Assembly (NCBI RefSeq): GCF_041677825.1
Contig: NZ_JBAYPG010000013.1
Span: forward strand, 13,287 to 77,286
Source of the DNA: Castellaniella sp041677825
Lineage (GTDB): Bacteria > Pseudomonadota > Gammaproteobacteria > Burkholderiales > Burkholderiaceae_B
Reading direction: 5' to 3'
Length of the DNA: 64,000 bases
Shown: piece after piece, positions 1-7,300 of the stretch
Layout of the letters: each line of letters opens with the position of its first letter
Position numbering within the stretch: position 1 is the stretch's first letter
Position numbers and translations under genes: made by a program
Notes under the pieces: model-generated
What the model saw: only the letters and a program-made list of their open reading frames with translations
What the model was told of the DNA's origin: nothing
The model's database searches: none

Positions 1-801
1 GGGCCGTTGACATTGATCCTGCCACGTGCCGCGCACATTCCGGATGTGGTCAGTGGCGGGCAGGACAGTATCGGCCTGCGCTGCCCTTCGCATCCCGTTG
101 CGCAGATGCTGCTGCATGCATTCGCGGGGCTCAAGCCGCACGGTCAGGGGGGGGTTGCCGCGCCATCGGCCAATCTGTTCGGTCACGTGTCGCCCACCCG
201 GGCTGCGCATGTACGACGCGAGTTCCCGACGCTGGATGAGCAGGCTTTGATGATTCTGGATGGCGGCGAGGCCGAGGTCGGTATCGAATCCACCATTCTG
301 GACGTGTCGCGTCTGGAGTCCGGCCGGCCCCCCGTATTGCTCAGGCCGGGCCAGATCGGCACGGTGCAGCTGGCAGACATACTGGGTGAACCGCCGGCCA
401 GCCCCGATGCGGGCGCGCCCCGGGCATCCGGTTCGCTCAAGGCGCATTACGCACCTCGCACACCCCTGCAGATCCAGTCCCGAGTGGCCTTGCAGGGGTG
501 GCTCGATGCACGGCGAGGTCATGCTGCGGCCCGGGCGGCAACGGCACATCCGGGCCCCGAGGCGCATGTGCCCCGGGTCGCCATCATCGGCCTGGGGCCG
601 GCCCCGGGCCCCTTGCCGCCCGGGGTGCAGTGGGTGGCCCTGCCTGCAGATCCGGCCGTCTATGCACACCGCCTGTACGCCTTGCTGCGCGAACTGGATG
701 AGGCCGGTCTGCAGCAGATCCTGCTGCAGGAACTGCCTGACGAGGCGCTTTGGCAAGGTGTGAACGATCGCATTACCCGGGCGGCGGCCGCGTTTTCCTG
801 A
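1..801 (+). CDS. sua5: L-threonylcarbamoyladenylate synthase, Sua5 type (5' end outside window)
   Basis: The reading frame is open from base 1 and ends at a TGA at 799-801, giving 266 visible residues. It begins inside the YrdC domain with GPLTLILPR, and PSAN (an ATP/nucleotide-site motif of the family) follows. The C-terminal ~120 residues, after a GSLKAHYAPRTP segment, are the extra Sua5 domain absent from short TsaC proteins. Full Sua5 proteins are around 330-350 residues, so roughly 70-80 are missing upstream. The enzyme makes threonylcarbamoyl-AMP from threonine, bicarbonate and ATP for the t6A37 modification of ANN-decoding tRNAs in the cytoplasm. A later enzyme of the same modification, tcdA, lies about 2.6 kb downstream. 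Confidence 0.93.
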   Translation, partial: GPLTLILPRAAHIPDVVSGGQDSIGLRCPSHPVAQMLLHAFAGLKPHGQGGVAAPSANLFGHVSPTRAAHVRREFPTLDEQALMILDGGEAEVGIESTILDVSRLESGRPPVLLRPGQIGTVQLADILGEPPASPDAGAPRASGSLKAHYAPRTPLQIQSRVALQGWLDARRGHAAARAATAHPGPEAHVPRVAIIGLGPAPGPLPPGVQWVALPADPAVYAHRLYALLRELDEAGLQQILLQELPDEALWQGVNDRITRAAAAFS

Positions 802-953
802 AACACGGCCCTGAAACCGCGCGCGGCCCAGGCGCTGGGGCAGGGCCTGACGAGGCTGGAAGGCTCGGCTGGCGCTTGAAATACGCCGGTATGCGGTTAA
901 ACTGATCTGTTGACCGCTTATTTTCACAAGGTATTCATAGTCAGGAAGAACAT

Positions 954-1391
954 ATGAAATTCAACGAATTCGAACCCGGCATGGTCATCAAGCATGGTCC
1001 GGTTACCGTCGATGAGGCCACCATGCTCGAATTTGCCCGGGCGTACGATCCGCAATGGTTTCATATCGATGCCGAGCGGGCCAAAAAGGGGCGCTGGGGT
1101 GGCCTGATTGCAAGCGGTTGGCTCACCTGCGGGCTGGCCATGCGTCTGGCGGCCGAGTCCGTCCTCGAGGGGTCCGAGTGCTTTGGCTCTCCCGGGCTGG
1201 ATCGCATCCGCTGGATGGCGCCCGTGCGGGCAGGAGACGCGCTGCGCCTCGAGGCCACCGTCGATTCGAAGCGGGTGTCCTCATCGCGCGATGATCTCGG
1301 CATCATGCGCTGGACCTGGCGCCTGTTCAACCAGAACGATGAGCAGGTCCTTGAAATCGAGGTCACCAATCTCTTTGAACTCGAAACCTGA
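954..1391 (+). CDS. MaoC-family (R)-hydratase / dehydratase
   Basis: This 145-residue protein is a single hot-dog fold. The hydratase-2 catalytic pair is visible as YDPQWFH, with Asp32 and His37, followed by a GLIASGW segment typical of MaoC proteins. A good ribosome site (AGGAAG) sits a few bases before the ATG. Family members hydrate (R)-enoyl-CoA or dehydrate 3-hydroxyacyl-CoA, in fatty acid or PHA metabolism. The actual substrate cannot be read from the sequence. It stands alone between sua5 and the leftward flavin reductase gene. Confidence 0.88.
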   Translation: MKFNEFEPGMVIKHGPVTVDEATMLEFARAYDPQWFHIDAERAKKGRWGGLIASGWLTCGLAMRLAAESVLEGSECFGSPGLDRIRWMAPVRAGDALRLEATVDSKRVSSSRDDLGIMRWTWRLFNQNDEQVLEIEVTNLFELET

Positions 1392-1481
1392 GGCGCTGCC
1401 TGCAGGGGCCGAGGGGCCAGTCGGGCAGGTCGTCAAGTCCTGCAGAAAGTAAGATACCCCGGCGAGCGGGCCCGTCGAGTC

Positions 1482-2003
1482 TTACAGGGGTGCGCCGCTG
1501 GGGGTCAGGTCGAAGTCGCCTGCGTGGTAGATCAGCGGCGGCATGCGGTGGTGTCCGCAATGCTCGACCTGGCCGATGAATATCCAGTGATCACCGGCTT
1601 CATGCTGGCCGACATTGAAGCACTCGAACCAGGCGGCACAATGCTCACCAGCCAGCCTGAGGGTGCCCGAAGGGGTGCGTTTCAGGGGTATTCCGCGAAA
1701 GCGGTCGGGTTGTGATCCATGGGCAAAGCGGCGCGCCAGTGCGGCCTGGCCAGCTGAAAGCACATGGATCACGTAGCGCTCCAGTTGCCTGTAGATCGGC
1801 AATGACAATGCGTTATGGGTCAGCGTCCAGAGCACCATGGGCGGGTTCAGTGAGACCGAACTGAACGAACTGATGGTCAGGCCCACGGGTTGGCTGGTTT
1901 CAGGGTCTTCGGCCGTGATGATGGTGACCCCGGTTGGAAAACGCCCAAGCGCCTTGCGGAATTCGGCAGCCGAGAAATCGGCTGGATCTGGGTGTGAGGC
2001 CAT
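1482..2003 (-). CDS. Flavin reductase-like FMN-binding protein
   Basis: This 173-residue protein has the flavin reductase fold: GRFPTGVTIIT at residues 20-30, then SLNPPMVLWTL. It matches small NAD(P)H:flavin oxidoreductases that supply reduced FMN or FAD to two-component monooxygenases. It is the last gene of a leftward cluster chaC-pdxH-flavin reductase. The pdxH stop lies seven bases before this ATG, so translation is probably coupled. No monooxygenase partner is adjacent, so the substrate it serves is unknown. Confidence 0.86.
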   Translation of the reverse strand: MASHPDPADFSAAEFRKALGRFPTGVTIITAEDPETSQPVGLTISSFSSVSLNPPMVLWTLTHNALSLPIYRQLERYVIHVLSAGQAALARRFAHGSQPDRFRGIPLKRTPSGTLRLAGEHCAAWFECFNVGQHEAGDHWIFIGQVEHCGHHRMPPLIYHAGDFDLTPSGAPL

Positions 2004-2009
2004 GCCGTA

Positions 2010-2654
2010 TCAGGGGGCGATGCGCGTGATGCGCCAGGCGCCGGCATGACCAGCGTCGGCATCCTGGGTATAGACCAGGCGGTCGTGCAAGCGTGAGGGC
2101 CGCCCCTGCCAGAACTCGAAACGCTGTGCCTGCAGGCAGTAGCCGCCCCAGTAAGGGGGCCGTTGGGGCTCCGTGCCCAGCGTCCGGGCCAGGGCGTCGA
2201 CTTTGCTGGCCAGGGCTTCGTGGCTCATTGGCCGGCTCTGTGGAGAGGCCCAGGCACCGATGCGCGACCCCAGCGGGCGACTCTGGTAATAGGCATCGGA
2301 TTCTTCTGCCTTCAATAGGCTGACCCGCCCCTCGATGCGCACCTGGCGCTCGAGTTCCGGCCAGAAGAACAGCAGGCTGGCCTGCGGGTGTGCCGTGAGT
2401 GCCTGGCCCTTGCGGGACTCGTAATTGGTGTAGAAGACGAAGCCGTTCTGGTTTGCTTCCTTGAGCAGCACGATGCGCGCAGACGGCTGGCCATCGGGAT
2501 CTACCGTAGCCAGCGCCATGGCTGTGGGTTCGAGGACTTCACTGTGCAGGGCCTGTTCGAGCCACAGCTTGAATTGTTCGAAAGGGTCGGCGAGGGCGTT
2601 GGATTCGAGCAATTCGAATTTCTGGTACGTCTGGCGAATATCAGCGAGCGACAT
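2010..2654 (-). CDS. pdxH: Pyridoxamine/pyridoxine 5'-phosphate oxidase
   Basis: PdxH uses FMN and O2 to oxidise PNP or PMP to the cofactor PLP. The 214-residue protein begins MSLADIRQTY, close to the 218 residues of E. coli PdxH. The SARIVLLKE segment (58-66) is the FMN-binding region. SRPLGSRIGAWASPQS (125-140) and the C-terminal FWQGRPSRLHDR are the hallmark dimerisation and PLP-phosphate regions. The frame stays open far upstream, but that extension is antisense-like arginine/proline-rich sequence lying inside chaC. The ATG at 2654 was therefore chosen. Confidence 0.95.
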   Translation of the reverse strand: MSLADIRQTYQKFELLESNALADPFEQFKLWLEQALHSEVLEPTAMALATVDPDGQPSARIVLLKEANQNGFVFYTNYESRKGQALTAHPQASLLFFWPELERQVRIEGRVSLLKAEESDAYYQSRPLGSRIGAWASPQSRPMSHEALASKVDALARTLGTEPQRPPYWGGYCLQAQRFEFWQGRPSRLHDRLVYTQDADAGHAGAWRITRIAP

Positions 2655-2665
2655 GGGGGATGGGT

Positions 2666-3304
2666 TCAGAGGATTTCGGGGGAGGCCCGCAAGGCCCGTG
2701 CGATGGTACCCAGCTGCGGATCGAGGATGCCCGCCGCTTCCAGGGCCTGGGCGGTCTGCAGCACGTATTCGCTGCAGGGGCCATAACGACCGTGACTGGT
2801 GCGCACGATGTGCAGGATCTGCTCGATCGACAGCCCCGGCACATAGCTGGGATCCTTGCGGTCCATGGTGAAGGCCAGTGCCGAGAGACTGCCCCCGGGT
2901 GTCTCGCAAGGCAGCCAGCGCGGGATGTAGGCGCCGCTGGGCATTTCCCGGCGCCACAGGGCGCGCATGGTGTCGGGTATGCGCCGGGCCGCGATCCGGT
3001 AAGCGCGCCCGTCGCACTGGCCGCCGTGATCCATGCTGAATACCAGGCCCGGGTGTTCGGGCGTACCACGGTTTACCCGCGACCACATGCACAGTGCGCG
3101 GTGATACCCCTGGACGGTTCCCGGGCGGGCTTCGAGGTAGTCGAATTCGGGGCGCCAGATCAGCGAGCCATACCCGAAGACCCAGAGATCGGATTGCCCG
3201 TCCCAGTGACCCAGTGCCTGGGCGATGGACTGTTCGTGCCAGGCGGCATCACGCAGCTGCAGGGTTTCGGGGGTCGGGGGGGCGACGTACGGATGACTGG
3301 GCAT
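2666..3304 (-). CDS. chaC: ChaC-like gamma-glutamylcyclotransferase (glutathione-specific)
   Basis: This 212-residue protein carries the signature WVFGYGSLIW (residues 41-50), the substrate-binding loop of gamma-glutamylcyclotransferases. It is followed by the ChaC-type RPGTVQGYHRALCMWSRVNRGT stretch. ChaC proteins cleave glutathione to 5-oxoproline and Cys-Gly in the cytoplasm. It is the first gene of the leftward cluster with pdxH (11 bases downstream) and a flavin reductase. No direct metabolic link between the three is known to me beyond redox and cofactor themes. Confidence 0.9.
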   Translation of the reverse strand: MPSHPYVAPPTPETLQLRDAAWHEQSIAQALGHWDGQSDLWVFGYGSLIWRPEFDYLEARPGTVQGYHRALCMWSRVNRGTPEHPGLVFSMDHGGQCDGRAYRIAARRIPDTMRALWRREMPSGAYIPRWLPCETPGGSLSALAFTMDRKDPSYVPGLSIEQILHIVRTSHGRYGPCSEYVLQTAQALEAAGILDPQLGTIARALRASPEIL

Positions 3305-3448
3305 GCGATTCAGGGTGCGGTCGGAACTGGGTAACCCCCCTATTGTAAAAGACTTGTCTTCGTTTCATTAAAATGGAGCCAGTCGCGCCGGTGGCGCCCA
3401 CGATGTGAGTGGCACCGATGGCACCTGTCACGCCAATAAGACCCTTTC

Positions 3449-4276
3449 ATGTCCTTGTCTGCTTCGTCTCCTGTCCCGCATGCCATGCCCGAAGATCTTG
3501 ATCCCGACCGGCGCTTTGGCGCTCTGGACCGTCTGTATGGCGTTGGGTCGAGCGCCACTCTGGCGGGTCGGCATGTCGTGGTGGCGGGAGCAGGGGGGGT
3601 CGGGTCGTGGGCGCTCGAGGCGCTCGCACGTTCGGGGGTGGGCCGACTGACATTGATCGATATGGACCATGTCGCCGAGTCGAATATCAATCGCCAGGTC
3701 CAGGCGGTCAGCCGCAGCCTGGGCCAGGCCAAGGTCGCGGCCATGTCCGCCCGCATCCATGACATCAATCCGGCCTGCATTGCCCAGCAGGTCGATGACT
3801 TCATTTCACCGGACAACGTGGCGACCCTGATGCAGCAGTATCCCGGGGTCTGGCTCGATTGCACGGATCAGGTCAGTGCGAAACTGGCCATGGTGGTCGA
3901 AGCACGTGTACAGGGCCTGCCATTGTTGGTGTGTGGGGGCGCAGGTGGCAAGACGGACCCCTTCGCCCTGCGGGCGGGCGATCTGTCCCAGGCCACACAC
4001 GACGCCCTGCTGGCACGGATCCGGCAGCAGCTGCGCAAGCACCACGGCTGGCCGCCCGCGCCGGCCGGGGCGGCGCGCAGCCGCCGGCGCGCGCCGCGCA
4101 TGGGCGTGCACTGCCTGTGGTTTGGCCAGGAGACCATACGGCCGGCCCAGTGGGGGCCGGGCCACGCAGCGGGCCTGTCGTGTGCGGGTTACGGTTCTGC
4201 CGTGACCATCACGGCGACCATGGGCCTGGCTGCTGCCCATTGGGCCTTGCAGCACGCCCTGGCCGAGGCACCCTGA
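3449..4276 (+). CDS. tcdA: tRNA threonylcarbamoyladenosine dehydratase (TcdA/CsdL)
   Basis: The 275-residue E1-like protein has a Rossmann nucleotide-binding loop VVVAGAGGVGSWALEAL (residues 43-59). It also has the adenylation motif DMDHVAESNINRQ (71-83), typical of the ThiF/MoeB superfamily. Its length and the alanine-rich C-terminus fit TcdA, which converts t6A37 in tRNA to cyclic ct6A with ATP. ThiF and MoeB are alternatives, but no zinc-cluster CxxC pairs are visible, which favours TcdA. An upstream ATG-rich leader leaves a few residues of start ambiguity. Confidence 0.9.
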   Translation: MSLSASSPVPHAMPEDLDPDRRFGALDRLYGVGSSATLAGRHVVVAGAGGVGSWALEALARSGVGRLTLIDMDHVAESNINRQVQAVSRSLGQAKVAAMSARIHDINPACIAQQVDDFISPDNVATLMQQYPGVWLDCTDQVSAKLAMVVEARVQGLPLLVCGGAGGKTDPFALRAGDLSQATHDALLARIRQQLRKHHGWPPAPAGAARSRRRAPRMGVHCLWFGQETIRPAQWGPGHAAGLSCAGYGSAVTITATMGLAAAHWALQHALAEAP

Positions 4277-4317
4277 GCCGATGCGCGGCAGGTTCCGTCC
4301 CGCAGGGCAAAGACGGA

Positions 4318-7300
4318 TCATGCCCCATCGGGCCCCAAAAATTCGGCCAGGATGCGGCCCGTGTGGCTGTTTTCCCGACAGATGGCCCGCGGGTCGCCCT
4401 GGGCGACCACCCGGCCACCCTCGACACCGCCTTCAGGGCCGAGATCGATGAGCCAATCCGCTTCAGCCATGATGTCCAGATTGTGTTCGATCACCATGAC
4501 GGTATGGCCGGCATCGACCAGACGGTGCAGCACGAGGATCAGTTTCTCCACGTCTGCCGTGGACAGCCCGACGGAAGGCTCATCCAGCACATACAGGGTG
4601 CGTGGGGCGCGTGATGCGCGCCCGCTGCGCAGCACGCCGTCGTCCAGCCGGGCCTTGGACAGTTCCGCCACCAGTTTCAGGCGCTGCGCCTCACCGCCCG
4701 ACAGGGTGGGTGACGCCTGCCCCAGGGTAAGGTAGCCAAGCCCGACGTCCTGCATGAGCTGCAGGGCATGGGCGACCCTGCGATGAGCCCGGAAGTGCAC
4801 CAGGGCGTCATCCACTTCCATGCGCAGCACGTCGCCAATGGAACTGCCGTTCCACAGGAGTTCGAGCGTTTCATCGTTGAAACGGGCACCATGACAGGTT
4901 TCGCAGGGGATCTTGACGTCTGGCAGGAAATTCATTTCCACAGTGCGCATGCCCTGCCCCTGGCAGTCGGGGCAGCGCCCGGCACCAGTGTTGAAAGAAA
5001 AACGGGATGCAGTCCAGCCACGGACGCGCGCCTCGTTGGTGCTGGCATACAGTTTGCGGATGTCGTCCCAGAAGCCGGCATACGTGGCCGGGCACGAGCG
5101 GGGTGTCTTGCCGATCGGCGTCTGGTCGACCTCCAGCACCCGATCGATGGCTTCCCAGCCCTGGATCGCCTGGCAGCCCTGCCAGCGCGCCGCCGGGTCG
5201 CTGAGCCTGCGGCCGAGATTTTCGAGCAGTACATCGCGGGCCAGGGTGGATTTGCCGGAGCCCGATACGCCAGTGACCACCACAAGCCGGGCGAGAGGGA
5301 TACGCGCCTCGACATGTTTCAGATTATGTCTGCTGGCTGCGATGATGCGCAGTGATTCGTGGACAGGGCTGACCGGCCGGTAGCCGTGCAAGGGGTGTGC
5401 CAGGGGTGTGCGCAGATAGCGTCCGGTGATGGAGTCCGGGTGGCGCGTGATCTCCTGCACCGTGCCCTGGGCAATGATGCGGCCGCCACGGGTACCTGCG
5501 CCAGGGCCCATGTCGATCACATGGTCTGCGCGGCGTATGGTGTCTTCGTCGTGCTCCACGACCACCAGCGTGTTGCCGTGGCCCTCCAGACGGCTCAATG
5601 CATCGAGCAGGATGCGGTTGTCGTGCGGATGCAGGCCGATGGTGGGCTCATCGAGTACGTAACAGACCCCCTGCAGGTTGGATCCCAATTGGGCCGCGAG
5701 GCGGATCCGCTGCGTCTCGCCGCCCGAGAGCGTGGGGGCGGCGCGATCGAGTGCCAGATAGCCGAGCCCCACTTCGGCCATGAAGTCGAGCCGGGCGCGG
5801 ATCTCCGACAGGATGTCGCGGGCGATTTCGGCATCGCGTCCGCTCAGTTCGAGCTGCGCAAAAAATGGCCTGGCTGCATCGACTGCAAGTGCGGCCAGCT
5901 CGGCAATGGAACGGCCTTGCCACTGGAAGGCCAAGGCCACCGGATTCAGGCGCTGGCCATGGCAGTGCCGGCAGGGCTGCGACTCGTGCGCCTGATCTGT
6001 CTGCCAGGCGGCTTCTTCGCCCGTCTGGTCGGCATTGAACCCAGGCAATTCGACCCCGGTGCCGAAACAGGCCGGGCACCAGCCATGACGCGAGTTATAG
6101 GAAAAAAGCCGTGGGTCGGGCTCTGGAAAACTGGTGCCGCAGCCCGGGCAGGCGCGCTTGGTCGAGAAGGTCAGCTCATGTGGGTCGGGTGCCAGCCCGG
6201 CAGCTCGCCGGGCGGCCAGCGTGCCGGGGCCGGAACGGGTCAGGCCGGCGAGCACCCGTATCGTGCCGTGCCCGTGGGTCAATGCCTGCTGGACAGCCGC
6301 GCGCAAGATGCCTTCCTGGTCGGCGCCAACGAGCAGGTCGCGGATGGGCAATTCTATGGTGTGCTCGCTGTAGCGGTCCAGCCGGGGCCATGGATGTGTC
6401 GCGATGAATGCGCCGTCGACGCGCAAGTGGCCATGGCCATGTCCGGCGGCCCATTTGGCCAGATCCGTGTAGTATCCCTTGCGGGCCACGACCAGCGGAG
6501 CCAGCAGGCCGATGTGCTCATGCTTCAGATCGTGCATGATCTGGGCCACGATCTGTTCCGCAGTCTGCGGGCGCACCGGTATATGGCACTTCGGGCACAT
6601 TTGCGTGCCGAGGCGCACGTACAGCAGGCGCAGGAAGTGATGGATTTCCGTCATGGTGGCCACGGTGGACTTGCGCCCCCCGCGGCTGGTGCGTTGCTCG
6701 ATGGCCACCGTGGGTGGGATCCCGTAGATCGCATCCACGTCGGGCTTGCCCGCGGGCTGCACGATGGCCCGCGCGTACGCATTCAGGGATTCGAGATAGC
6801 GCCGCTGCCCCTCGTTGAAAAGGATGTCGAAGGCCAGGGTGGACTTGCCCGAACCCGATACCCCGGTGATGACAGTGAACGCATCGCGCGGGATGTGCAC
6901 GTCGATGCCCTTGAGGTTGTGTTCGCGCGCATTCACGATGTGGATGTCCGGACTGGCGAGTACGGCCTGGGCCTGCGCACCGGGTTCCTGCAGTTCCAGA
7001 ACCTGCCCGTTGCGCCAGTGCTCATGCTCGACGAGTGCATGGGCCGTGTGCGTGTCCATGTGCATGATCTGGTCGGGGCTGCCCTGGGCCACGATGCGGC
7101 CGCCCTGGTCGCCGCCTTCGGGGCCCAGATCCACGATCCAGTCGCTCGCGCGGATCACGTCCAGATTGTGTTCTATGACCAGCAGGGAATGACCGGCTGC
7201 CAGCAGCTTGCGAAACGCGCGCATCAGCTGGGCGATGTCGTCGAAGTGCAGGCCGGTGGTCGGTTCGTCGAAGAGCAGCAGCTTGCCTTTGTGCGGCGTG

